DNA from: Myxococcaceae bacterium
GTDB lineage: Bacteria > Myxococcota > Myxococcia > Myxococcales > Myxococcaceae
DNA length: 33,641 nucleotides
Assembly: GCA_019694575.1 (NCBI GenBank)
Contig: JAIBBR010000052.1
Span: 1 to 33,641 of the forward strand
Reading direction: 5' to 3'
This document shows, piece after piece, positions 24,038 to 32,278 of the stretch (positions within the stretch are counted from its first letter, which is position 1; each line of letters starts with the position of its first letter). The notes under the pieces were generated by a model. That model did no database searches. It had not been told where the DNA came from and was given only the letters and a program-made list of their open reading frames with translations. The position numbers and the translations under genes are program-made.

Positions 24038-25803
24038 CGCGGCTCCTGGAGCAACCTGCGAGCCGTGGCGGCCAACCCCGCGGCATCGAGGCCGAGCATT
24101 TGACGCTGGGTGCGTGCATCGCCGTGGCGAATGAAACGCTCAGCCGGCAGACCCAAGCACGTGGTGCGAGGTACGAGGTGGTGACGAGACAGCCACTCGA
24201 GCACCGCGCTACCGAGGCCACCTTCGACGGTACCTTCTTCAAGCGTGATGACGACGTTCGAGGCCGACGCTTCGTACAGCGCTTCTTCATCGAGCGGGGC
24301 CACGCAGCGCAGGTCGAGCACGTTCCACGGTTGATTTTTTGCCGCTTCGAGCGCGCCCCAGAGCAGTGGGCCAACACCGGCGAAGGTCAACTTCGCCGAA
24401 GCGTGACGCGTGAGCCAGCGGGCGCGCGGCCACGGCGGGGCCTCGTCAAGCCAAGCCGGCACTTGCGGCAACGTTCCCCGGGGAAAGCGCAGGGCAAATG
24501 GCGTCTGCACCGTGAGCGCATATTCAAACGCCGCAAGCAACTCACTCTCGTCAGCGGGCGCGGCCACCCGAAAACCCGGCAGATTGCGCAGCAACGCGAG
24601 GTCGAACGTGCCTTGGTGAGTCGCTCCGTCGGCGCCCACCAAACCTGCGCGATCGATGGCGAAGATGACCGGGAGCTTGGGCAGCGCCACGTCATGCACG
24701 AGTTGATCGTACGCGCGTTGCAAGAAGGTCGAATAAATGCAGCACACCGGCCTCATGCCCGCACGCGCCAAGCCCGCGCTCATCGTCACCGCATGCTGCT
24801 CAGCGATGCCCACGTCGAAGACCCGCGCGGGGAAGCGAGCGGCGAGCGCGGTGAGGCTCGAGCCTTCGAGCATCGCGGGAGTTACCGCCACCACCCGGGG
24901 GTCAGCCGCCATGACTTGCTCGAGCGCCGCGGCGAAGGCGTCGCTGAAAGTGCGTTGGCCCCGCGCTCGCACCAGCTTGCCATCGCGCCACTGGTACGGC
25001 CCCATGGCGTGCCCTTTGGTCGCCACGTCGGCCATCGCAGGTGAAAAGCCGCGGCCCTTTTCGGTCATCACATGCACCACCACGCTCTTCAGTGCCCGGC
25101 GGGCTTCGGCCAGTGCTTCGAGGAGCGGGCCGAGTGCGTGGCCATCAACGGGGCCGATGTACGTGAAACCCAGCGACTGAAAATAAGCGCGGGCCTCATG
25201 GCGGAGCAGGTGCGAAACCGCTCCCACGTTGCGCGAGATGCTCATCTCGTTGTCGTTGAGCACCACGGTCAACTTCACGTCGGCGTAGCCCGCATTGTTG
25301 AGGCCTTCGAAGGTGAGCCCGCCGGTCATCGCACCGTCGCCCACCACGGCCACCACCTGGCCCGGCTGCGCGAGCAGACGCTTGCCATGGGCAATGCCCA
25401 ACGCAGCAGAAACCGCCGTGCACGCATGCCCCGCGGCGAAGGCGTCGTGCTCGCTCTCTTCGGCGTCGAGAAACGGGGCGATGCCGCCGGCCTGGCGCAG
25501 CGTGCCGAAGCGCCCAGCGCGGCCGGTGAGCAACTTGTGGGCGTACGCTTGGTGGCCAACGTCGAAGACAATGCGATCGACCGGTGATTTGAAAACGCGG
25601 TGGAGCGCGACAATCAGCTCCACCGCTCCGAGTGACGCGCCGACGTGCCCCCCGACCCGGCCACAGACGTCGATAATGTCTTGTCGCAGCTCGGCACAGA
25701 GTGAAACCAGCGACGCTTCGGGCAGCGCACGCAGCGCGGTGGGTGAATCGACTTTTGACAGCAGGCTAATGGCGGCGCTCCAGCGCGTAAGCAGCCAGCG
25801 CAT
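24034..25803 (-). CDS. dxs: 1-deoxy-D-xylulose-5-phosphate synthase, loop-deleted form
   Basis: Thiamine-diphosphate enzyme that condenses pyruvate and glyceraldehyde-3-phosphate in the first step of the MEP isoprenoid pathway. Motifs include GHVGASLGAVEL, the ThDP site GDGAMTGG with downstream NDNEMSIS, AEQHAVT with its catalytic Glu, YSTFLQRAYDQ and DRAGLVGADGATHQGTFD. The long flexible stretch between the SISRNVG and YIGPVDGH motifs is reduced to about 20 residues versus about 60 in E. coli. The ATG at 25803 has no ribosome-binding site and adds residues atypical of DXS. An ATT at 25770 with GGAG seven bases upstream would start at (I/M)SLLSKVDSP, the expected N-terminus. It overlaps ispA either way. 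Confidence 0.93.
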   Translation of the reverse strand: MRWLLTRWSAAISLLSKVDSPTALRALPEASLVSLCAELRQDIIDVCGRVGGHVGASLGAVELIVALHRVFKSPVDRIVFDVGHQAYAHKLLTGRAGRFGTLRQAGGIAPFLDAEESEHDAFAAGHACTAVSAALGIAHGKRLLAQPGQVVAVVGDGAMTGGLTFEGLNNAGYADVKLTVVLNDNEMSISRNVGAVSHLLRHEARAYFQSLGFTYIGPVDGHALGPLLEALAEARRALKSVVVHVMTEKGRGFSPAMADVATKGHAMGPYQWRDGKLVRARGQRTFSDAFAAALEQVMAADPRVVAVTPAMLEGSSLTALAARFPARVFDVGIAEQHAVTMSAGLARAGMRPVCCIYSTFLQRAYDQLVHDVALPKLPVIFAIDRAGLVGADGATHQGTFDLALLRNLPGFRVAAPADESELLAAFEYALTVQTPFALRFPRGTLPQVPAWLDEAPPWPRARWLTRHASAKLTFAGVGPLLWGALEAAKNQPWNVLDLRCVAPLDEEALYEASASNVVITLEEGTVEGGLGSAVLEWLSRHHLVPRTTCLGLPAERFIRHGDARTQRQMLGLDAAGLAATARRLLQEPR

Positions 25804-26677
25804 GCAGCGGGCCCGGCAGGGGCTCGAGCCTTTGCACTGCGGCCTGGGCGCGCACCACTTCGGCCCGTGCCAAGGTACGAGACGCTTCAAGGCCAAGCAC
25901 GGCGGGAAAAGTGAAGCGACCCGCCGCGGCGTCGGCGCCCGTGGGTTTGCCCATGGTTTCGGCGGTTGACGTGACGTCGAGCAGATCGTCAGCGATTTGA
26001 AAGGCCAAGCCTACCGCGGCGCCGAAGGTGTCGGCCGCTTCGAGCTGGGCCGCGTTGCCCTGCGCGGCGATTACCCCCATGCGGCAAGCAGCCTTAATCA
26101 GCGCTCCGGTCTTTCGCGCGTGCAATTGGCGCAGGTAGCTTTCAGTCGCTGGGCGATCGGCGGCGATGTCGAGCACTTGGCCGGCGATCATTCCCGCGGC
26201 GCCAGCGGCGTGGGCGAGCTCAGCGACAAGGCGGCAGCGGGCGGCGCTCTCTTCGACCGGGGTGGCGTGCGTCAGCAGCGTGAAGGCTTCGGTGAGCAAC
26301 GCGTCACCTGCGAGAATGGCCATCGCTTCGCCGTACACTTTGTGGCTGGTGGGTCGGCCGCGACGCAAGTCGTCGTCGTCCATCGCGGGCAGATCGTCAT
26401 GAACCAGCGAATACGTGTGCACCCATTCGGTGGCGCAGGCGGCGTCATCGGCGATACGGCCGGCACGCCCACTGGCTTGCAGGGTGGCATCGGCGAAGGC
26501 AAGACAGAGAACGGGCCGCAAGCGTTTGCCTCCCCCCAGCAGCGAGTAGCCCATGGCACTGAACAAGCTGTCGGGCACAGTGCCGCGCAGCGCTTCGACC
26601 CGCTCGAGGAGCGCGGCTTCAACCCGCTTTTGTTGCATGACGAGCCACGGCGCGAGCTCGAAGGAGTGGGCGCTCAT
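25766..26677 (-). CDS. ispA: Farnesyl/polyprenyl diphosphate synthase
   Basis: Trans-prenyltransferase that adds isopentenyl diphosphate to allylic primers, most likely giving farnesyl diphosphate for lipid carriers, quinones and myxobacterial terpenoids. It has the two aspartate-rich motifs, DDLPAMD in VHDDLPAMDDDDLRRGRPTSHK and DDLLD in AFQIADDLLDVT, plus GGGKRLRP near residue 50. The 303-residue length fits the family. Chain length cannot be settled; two residues between the Asp pairs of the first motif support the bacterial FPP/GPP type. ATG 26677 has AAGG seven bases upstream, overlapping the xseB stop (TAAGG). It leads directly into dxs. Confidence 0.94.
   Translation of the reverse strand: MSAHSFELAPWLVMQQKRVEAALLERVEALRGTVPDSLFSAMGYSLLGGGKRLRPVLCLAFADATLQASGRAGRIADDAACATEWVHTYSLVHDDLPAMDDDDLRRGRPTSHKVYGEAMAILAGDALLTEAFTLLTHATPVEESAARCRLVAELAHAAGAAGMIAGQVLDIAADRPATESYLRQLHARKTGALIKAACRMGVIAAQGNAAQLEAADTFGAAVGLAFQIADDLLDVTSTAETMGKPTGADAAAGRFTFPAVLGLEASRTLARAEVVRAQAAVQRLEPLPGPLHALAAYALERRH
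25768..25781 (-). promoter_or_regulatory. Shine-Dalgarno and possible ATT start of dxs
   Basis: GGAG (25778-25781) lies seven bases before an in-frame ATT (25768-25770), which shares one base with the ispA TAG stop. This spacing is ideal. ATT starts are rare but known (E. coli infC). The alternative ATG at 25803 has no such site. Confidence 0.45.
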
Positions 26678-26686
26678 GCTACGGCC

Positions 26687-27013
26687 TTAAAAGGGCACGT
26701 CGTCGTCGTGGCGCGGTGGTGAGCGGCGGGCGGGGGCACGGGGCGAGGGCGCTGTCGGCCCCGACGGCGAAGGGGGCGGCAGCGCGAGTGTTTGGGTGCG
26801 CCCTTCGTCGCTCAGCAGTTGTTCCACCCGCTTTTCCGCTTCACCGAGCAGCTTTTCGCCGCGCTTGACGAGGTTGATGCCTTCGCCGAATTTTTCGAGC
26901 GACTCTTCAAGTGACAGCTCACCACCTTCGAGCGCTTCTACCACTTGGCGAAGGCGCTCGACGACGTCGCTGTACTGTTCGCCCTTCGCCACCTTCGGCG
27001 TCTCGCTGCCCAT
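26687..27013 (-). CDS. xseB: Exodeoxyribonuclease VII small subunit with SSB-like C-terminal tip
   Basis: Small helical subunit of the XseA-XseB ExoVII nuclease, which degrades single-stranded DNA to oligonucleotides. Residues about 14-67 are the normal core (YSDVVERLRQVVEALEGGEL, then SLEESLEKFGEGINLVKRGE). The protein then continues as a Pro/Ser/Arg-rich linker (about 71-101) and ends exactly in HDDDVPF. That ending is nearly identical to the DDDIPF tip of E. coli SSB, which docks DNA-repair enzymes. At 108 residues it is about 30 longer than E. coli XseB. I start it at ATG 27013; upstream in-frame sequence would overlap xseA. It lies 58 bases after xseA and nine before ispA. Confidence 0.92.
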   Translation of the reverse strand: MGSETPKVAKGEQYSDVVERLRQVVEALEGGELSLEESLEKFGEGINLVKRGEKLLGEAEKRVEQLLSDEGRTQTLALPPPSPSGPTAPSPRAPARRSPPRHDDDVPF

Positions 27014-27071
27014 GGGGTGGGTATAGATGACTCGTTTCCGAGAGGAAAGCGCAAGAAGATGCGCCCACCGC

Positions 27072-28700
27072 CTACCCAGGCTTGAGCGGCCCACCGGGGC
27101 GAATGGCCGTCACCGCCGCTTCCAACTCGTCGTCGGCCAGCTGCACGCGCACCATGTCGCCCACCGCCAGCGAATGGGCATCGGTGAGCAAGTGGCCGTC
27201 ACCCGCCGAGAACGTGAGCGAATAACCACGGCCCAACACTTTGAGCGGGCTCAACGCGTCGAGCGTCTGCGCCAAGTGCTGCACGGTGTGCCGCTGCGAA
27301 ACCAGCCGCGCGCGCAACGGAGGCAGCAAGCGCTGCTTCAATGCTTTCAACTCCACAGTCGCCGCGCGAACTTTGGGCACCACTGACGCGCGTTCCCACC
27401 GCACCGCGAGGCCCTGCCACCGCGCGCGCTCGCCACGGAGCATGCCCAACTGAGCCATGTGCAAGCGTTCGCGCAGCCCCGCCAGCTCGCGCCGCATTTG
27501 AGCCAACTGCGCTTGGGGCCGTGCCTTTTGCAGCCGCTGCTCGAAATGCTTGAGCTGCTCCCGCTCGCCACGCACCTGCCCACGCCACTGCCTGGCCATG
27601 CGTTCCGTAAACTCAGCCAAGGTGAGCCGCTGCGTCGAAAGCACTCGACGCGGATCTTCGATGCGCGCCTTCAAACCCAGCAGTGAAGCTCGCTCATGCA
27701 CCAGATGGCGCTCCCACGCCTTTTCGAGCCGCCGCGCTTCAACCTTCAGCGTCAACACCAACTCAGTTAACACCGGCGCCAATACTTCTGCCGCGGCGCT
27801 CGGCGTGGGAGCCCGGTAGTCAGCCACCAAGTCGGCCAACGTGACGTCGACCTCGTGGCCCACCGCCGACACCACCGGCACCGGGCACGCGAAGATGGCC
27901 CGCACCACTGCTTCTTCGTTGAAGGTCCACAAGTCTTCAACCGAGCCTCCGCCGCGCGTCACCACAATGACGTCGACATCGGTTCGCGCCAAGGCGTTGA
28001 TCGCCCGAACGACTTCACCTGCCGCGCCCTCACCTTGCACCCGCGCGTCGTGCACCAGCACCGCCAAATGCGGGTGTCGCCGATGCAGCACCTTCAAAAA
28101 ATCTTTCCACGCCGCTCCCGACAAACTGGTCACCACGCCGATGCGCCGGGGCAAAAACGGCAACGGGCGGCGCGGCTTCACCCGCTTCGGCCCGAACAAC
28201 CCTTCGGCCAAAAGCCGCTCTTTGAGCTGCTCGAAAGCCAGCGCCAGCGCTCCCACGCCGGCCGGTTCGATGCGATCGATGATGATGCTGTAGCGCCCTT
28301 GTGGAGCGAACAAATCAATCGCTCCTTCCACCACCACCTCGAGCCCGTCTTTGAGGCCAAACTTCAGCCGGCTCGCCTTGCTTTGCCACAGCTTGACGTC
28401 AATCGACGCATCGGCGTCTTTGAGCGCGAAGTACAAATGGCCACGCCCGTTCGGCCCGCGAAAGCCCGACACTTCGCCCCGCACCATGACGTTGCGAAAG
28501 TTGCGTTCCAACGTCGACTTCAAATGGCGCGTCAGCTCGCCCACCGAGAGCACCGCTTTGGGAATGGCGGGCTCAATGGGCTTCACCACCACGGGAGCAG
28601 GCGGCGGCTGCGACTTTGAAACGGGAGCAAGTTTGGAGGGGACTGCGTTTTCTTGGGGAGCCGGCGAATCAGAGGCCCCGAACAAATCACCCTGCTTCAT
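27072..28700 (-). CDS. xseA: Exodeoxyribonuclease VII large subunit with N-terminal extension
   Basis: Catalytic subunit of ExoVII. The family N-terminus (LSVGELTRHLKSTLE) begins only at residue 51, followed by the OB-fold (VMVRGEVSGFRGPNGRGHLYFALKD within about 70-150). The nuclease domain has IGVVTSLSGAAWKDFLKVLHRR, the GGGS-EDLW segment (VVTRGGGSVEDLWTFNEE) and GHEVDVTLADLVADYRAPTPSAAAE. A long coiled-coil arm and the RGYSLTF tail region complete it. The first 50 residues are extra: QGDLF at 3-7 resembles the sliding-clamp-binding pentapeptide, and the rest is Pro-rich and probably flexible. The ATG at 28700 sits in TGATG with the FHA-gene stop. Confidence 0.95.
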   Translation of the reverse strand: MKQGDLFGASDSPAPQENAVPSKLAPVSKSQPPPAPVVVKPIEPAIPKAVLSVGELTRHLKSTLERNFRNVMVRGEVSGFRGPNGRGHLYFALKDADASIDVKLWQSKASRLKFGLKDGLEVVVEGAIDLFAPQGRYSIIIDRIEPAGVGALALAFEQLKERLLAEGLFGPKRVKPRRPLPFLPRRIGVVTSLSGAAWKDFLKVLHRRHPHLAVLVHDARVQGEGAAGEVVRAINALARTDVDVIVVTRGGGSVEDLWTFNEEAVVRAIFACPVPVVSAVGHEVDVTLADLVADYRAPTPSAAAEVLAPVLTELVLTLKVEARRLEKAWERHLVHERASLLGLKARIEDPRRVLSTQRLTLAEFTERMARQWRGQVRGEREQLKHFEQRLQKARPQAQLAQMRRELAGLRERLHMAQLGMLRGERARWQGLAVRWERASVVPKVRAATVELKALKQRLLPPLRARLVSQRHTVQHLAQTLDALSPLKVLGRGYSLTFSAGDGHLLTDAHSLAVGDMVRVQLADDELEAAVTAIRPGGPLKPG

Positions 28701-30427
28701 CACTGACCCATTTTTTTCAGCCAGCCGCGTGCCTTCTGGTTCAATTCGTTGTCTTTGGCGGTGGCGGCGATCACTTCTTTAAAGAGACGAATTGCCATTT
28801 CGGGGTCGGTGTCTTTGACCTGATAGGCCTGTTGGTACGTCTCTTTCGCAAAAGCCGCGGCCTCGCTCACAATCGCACGGGCCTGAACATTGTCTTCATC
28901 AACTTGTAAAATCTGCTCGGCATATTCAGACGCCTTGGCCCAGTCGCGGTTCGACTTCGCCCGCTGCGCCACGATCAACCCGCGCCCCACCAACTGCACG
29001 CCAATTTTCTTCGACATCTGGCTCTTGCTGCCGCTGCCCGCGCTGATTTTGCGATCGAGCACCGCAAGCTTCATCAACTCGGGAGCCGATGCCGCCTCGA
29101 GCTTGCCGTACGCACCGATGAATTCTTTGATCATTCCCTGCAGCGCGCGGCACTTGGCATTCTTGTTCGCGCAGGCTTGGGCCATCGAAAACGCGGTGTT
29201 GAAATCGCCGTCGTTGTACCGTTGCTGCACTCCGCGGTCTGACGCGTCAGCCGGAGGCGGTGGCGGCTTTCGCCCGTCTTTGATGCGTTCAAGCGCGTCG
29301 AGGGCCAGTTTTTTGAACTCCAGCGCGTCGCGCTGCTCGGGCCGTGCACCGAGCACGTCTTGCGATATCGCCAGCAAACGGTTCATCTGTGCTTCGTCAG
29401 TGGTGGCCGACAACAACAGCCGCGCCTTCTCGAGCGAGCGGGCGACCAACGTATCGAGATCATTCTTTAAGGTCGCGCGCAACTCGCTTTGCAAGGTATC
29501 GGGGCTGACTTTTTCGAGCGCAACCGAAGCTTCGGTGATTTTTCCCTCGACGATCGCCGACCGCGCTTCGGCAAATAACTTCTGATTGGGAATTTCCTTG
29601 TCGGCCTGGCGCAAATAATCAGCCACCGTGGCCGCTTCGAAGCTCTGATCTCGCTGCACAATCTCGTCAAACTTCTCTTTCGCTTCGGCCCATTTGCCGT
29701 CACGCACCAACCGCTTCGCGTCTTGTTGAATGACGCGCAGCTCATTCACCGCTCGTTGCCGCTGCGCCTCGGCTTGCGCCACCCGGCTGGCATCGATGCT
29801 CTGCTTCACTTTCCAACCGATGAGCGGCAGCGCGACCACGGCTACCGCAATCGCCATGCGCACTTTGAGCTGCTTCTGCTTGGCTTTGAACTCGGGGTCG
29901 GTACGGCGCGCCATGCTGCGCGACAAGGTACGCACCGGGCGGCGAACGCTCCGTGCCATCGCCGAGGGCTCTTCGGCCCGCTCGCCGTTTCTACCCGAGC
30001 GGCGCACCGCCAAGGCACTGCTGGCACCTGCGGGCGTGGCCGAATGAAACCGAAGGTCGGTATCGCCCAGCGAAATGACGTCGCCATCATTGAGCGGTGT
30101 CTCAGCCGAAATCTGCGCGCCGTTAATCAACGTGCCATTGCCTGACCCCAGATCGACCGCCGCCCAACCTCCCGGCACCTGTTTGACTGTCACATGGCGG
30201 CGAGACACCGACGTATCGGGAATCGAAATGGCGTTTTCTGAGGCACGGCCCACCACCAACTCGGCGCCTTCGAGCATGAATTCTTGCCCGGTGGCTGGGC
30301 CGGCCGTGCACACCAACTTCGAAGCCCCTCCCGACGGCGTACGCCGGGGCCGCGACGCGCTGGGCCCCTGCCCGGCAGACGACGACGGGCGGCGGCGAAC
30401 GGGGCTGCCATTGGGCGGCTGCGACAT
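28700..30427 (-). CDS. FHA-domain membrane protein with TPR-like C-terminus
   Basis: A 575-residue protein. A basic disordered N-terminus (1-35) precedes an FHA domain (about 38-128) with GRASE at 60, SRRH at 75-78 and GSGNGT at 94-99, so phosphothreonine binding is likely. A second basic linker leads to one transmembrane helix (about 190-207). The remaining 365 residues are helical and TPR-like (KRLVRDGKWAEAKEKFDEIV, then YQVKDTDPEMAIRLFKEVI) and would lie across the membrane. It starts nine bases after tadC and overlaps xseA as TGATG. FHA proteins occur in several Tad loci, so a role in regulating the pilus platform is reasonable but inferred. Confidence 0.85.
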   Translation of the reverse strand: MSQPPNGSPVRRRPSSSAGQGPSASRPRRTPSGGASKLVCTAGPATGQEFMLEGAELVVGRASENAISIPDTSVSRRHVTVKQVPGGWAAVDLGSGNGTLINGAQISAETPLNDGDVISLGDTDLRFHSATPAGASSALAVRRSGRNGERAEEPSAMARSVRRPVRTLSRSMARRTDPEFKAKQKQLKVRMAIAVAVVALPLIGWKVKQSIDASRVAQAEAQRQRAVNELRVIQQDAKRLVRDGKWAEAKEKFDEIVQRDQSFEAATVADYLRQADKEIPNQKLFAEARSAIVEGKITEASVALEKVSPDTLQSELRATLKNDLDTLVARSLEKARLLLSATTDEAQMNRLLAISQDVLGARPEQRDALEFKKLALDALERIKDGRKPPPPPADASDRGVQQRYNDGDFNTAFSMAQACANKNAKCRALQGMIKEFIGAYGKLEAASAPELMKLAVLDRKISAGSGSKSQMSKKIGVQLVGRGLIVAQRAKSNRDWAKASEYAEQILQVDEDNVQARAIVSEAAAFAKETYQQAYQVKDTDPEMAIRLFKEVIAATAKDNELNQKARGWLKKMGQ

Positions 30428-30436
30428 GGGTCGTTT

Positions 30437-31381
30437 TTACCCCCCCACGTTGCCAAAGGTGAACCGGAAGATGATGGGGCCAAACAGCACCATGAAAACC
30501 GTGGGAAAGATGCAAGCGATGAGCGGAAACAGCATTTTCACCGGCGCTTCGTTGGCCAGCTTCTCGGCGCGCTGCGTGCGATCAATGCGCAGCTGGGTAC
30601 TCTGAATGCGCAGCACCTTGCCAATGCTGGTGCCCATTTTGTCAGCCTGAATCAACGCGGTGACGAACTGGCTCAATGCCGGCAGATCAACGCGAAGAAT
30701 CATTGACTTGAGCGACTCTTCGCGCGTCTTGCCCATTTTCAATTCTTTGAGCACCAACTGCAGCTCTTCGCGCAACGGCCCGACCTTGCCCTTTTCGACG
30801 ACCTTCGAAAGTGCGGCCGTGAAGTCCAACCCGGCTTCGACCGATAAGGTGAGCAAGTCGAGGCTGTAAGGCAGCGCCCGGCTGATCTGCAGCTGGCGCT
30901 TGGTGACCTGATCGCGCACCCAGATCAACGGGTAGAGCATGCCCGCCACCGCGGCGATGAGCGCCCATATCGGGTTACCATTCATCGTCAGCACCACGAA
31001 GACCCCGAAGAGCAGCCCCAAAAAGGCGCTGATCTCTTGCAGGGCCAACACGTCTTCGGGCTTGTAGCCACGCGGCATGCCCGCCTTGATCAGGCTCTTG
31101 CCCACTGAAATTTCGTAGCTCTTCGACATCAACGGGCGGCTCACCGCCCCCAGCTTGCGCACCAGCACACCGCTGGCTCCCGACACGCCGCCGATCGATT
31201 CTTCACGAACCTCTTCTAAAAAGCGCTCAAAGAAGTTGGCGTACAGCCAGTAACCCAAAAAACCCAGCGAGCCCGCCACCGAAAGCGCGGCCGCCACGCT
31301 CAGCGTGGTGACGATCACCGTGCTTACCCCGTCGGGAGGGGGCGTTTGGCCGGCCAGCATGTCGCGCACTTGGTGGAGCAT
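30437..31381 (-). CDS. tadC: Tad pilus inner-membrane platform protein TadC (type II secretion F domain)
   Basis: A 314-residue polytopic protein with an N-terminal helix (about 20-48), two central helices (VLALQEISAFLGLLFGVFVV and IWALIAAVAGMLYPLIWV) and a C-terminal helix pair. Between them is the cytoplasmic T2SSF domain (ALPYSLDLLTLSVEAGLDFTAAL, with a QLVLKELKMGKTREESL segment). TadB and TadC form the platform that works with the TadA ATPase in Flp pilus assembly. Six bases separate it from tadB, and the FHA gene follows after nine. In the absence of tadA, pairing and order identify it as the C partner. Confidence 0.88.
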   Translation of the reverse strand: MLHQVRDMLAGQTPPPDGVSTVIVTTLSVAAALSVAGSLGFLGYWLYANFFERFLEEVREESIGGVSGASGVLVRKLGAVSRPLMSKSYEISVGKSLIKAGMPRGYKPEDVLALQEISAFLGLLFGVFVVLTMNGNPIWALIAAVAGMLYPLIWVRDQVTKRQLQISRALPYSLDLLTLSVEAGLDFTAALSKVVEKGKVGPLREELQLVLKELKMGKTREESLKSMILRVDLPALSQFVTALIQADKMGTSIGKVLRIQSTQLRIDRTQRAEKLANEAPVKMLFPLIACIFPTVFMVLFGPIIFRFTFGNVGG

Positions 31382-31387
31382 GGGAGA

Positions 31388-32245
31388 TCAGATGTCGATG
31401 TTCACGATACGGCGAATGAGGAAAATGCCGAGAAACTCCATCACCGCGATGGCAAAAACCAACAGGTAGCCAAAGGCGTGGTTGAGCATGGGCCCCATCA
31501 AGTCGGGGCGCATGGCGTTGAGCACCATGCCCAAAATGAGCGGCATGGCCGCCACGATCCACCCTTGCAGCTTGCCCTGCGAGGTCAGCGCGTCGATCTT
31601 GCCTTCGAGCCGAAACCGCTCGCGAATGGTGCCTGACAACGTTTCGAACATTTCGGCCATGTTGCCACCCAGGCCGCGCGCGATGTTCGTCGAGAGCACC
31701 ACCAGCTCGAGATCGTCTGACCCTACCCGGCGCGCCATGTTGACCAGCGCTTCATCGAGCGGCACGCCGAGCTTGGCCTCTTTCACGAAGAGCCCGAACT
31801 CTTGCCCCAGCGGGGGCGCAGCGTCTTTCGACAGGTGCTCGATCGCCTGCTGAAACGTGAGGCCCGCTTTGAAGGCGTTGGCCATTGCCTGCAGCGCGTC
31901 GACGAGCTGGGTGTTGAACTTTTTGATGCGCTGTTGTCGGTAGTGCTTGATCAAAATCATCGGCAAAAAGAAGCCAAAGATGGTCATGCCCACGCCGACA
32001 ATGGGGTTGGCCAAGGCGTAACTAAAGACGCCGAGCAAGCACATCGAAGCGATGTTCAAGATCAACATCTGCCGTGGGTCGATGAACAAGAACATGTCGC
32101 TCAGGTCGTGCATCGACTTCACGACGTACCGCTCTTGGTACTGCTCGTAGGCCTTACCGAGCACCGAATAAATCATCATGAACAAAAAGAAGATCGCGCC
32201 CGCGAAGAGAAAGCCGACGACGGTGGGTAAGATCTGGTTGATCAT
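31388..32245 (-). CDS. tadB: Tad pilus inner-membrane platform protein TadB (type II secretion F domain)
   Basis: A 285-residue polytopic protein with an N-terminal helix (TVVGFLFAGAIFFLFMMIY), a double helix near 60-98 and a C-terminal pair (LILGMVLNAM, then AFGYLLVFAIAVMEFLGIFL). The T2SSF domain carries FNTQLVDALQAMANAFKAG and VLSTNIARGLGGNMAEMFE, typical of TadB. It forms a hetero-platform with TadC in the Flp/Tad machine. It lies 33 bases after cpaB and six before tadC. The secretin (RcpA/CpaC), TadZ and TadA genes that usually sit between cpaB and tadB are absent. Confidence 0.9.
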   Translation of the reverse strand: MINQILPTVVGFLFAGAIFFLFMMIYSVLGKAYEQYQERYVVKSMHDLSDMFLFIDPRQMLILNIASMCLLGVFSYALANPIVGVGMTIFGFFLPMILIKHYRQQRIKKFNTQLVDALQAMANAFKAGLTFQQAIEHLSKDAAPPLGQEFGLFVKEAKLGVPLDEALVNMARRVGSDDLELVVLSTNIARGLGGNMAEMFETLSGTIRERFRLEGKIDALTSQGKLQGWIVAAMPLILGMVLNAMRPDLMGPMLNHAFGYLLVFAIAVMEFLGIFLIRRIVNIDI

Positions 32246-32278
32246 TCGTGCCCGTTGCCTGCCTGCGCGCGCTCCACG

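Noticed and set aside
27031-27042. CTCG-GAAA-CGAG tetraloop between xseA and xseB
   Set aside because: A four-base stem with a GNRA loop may form, but it is too short to assign a role.
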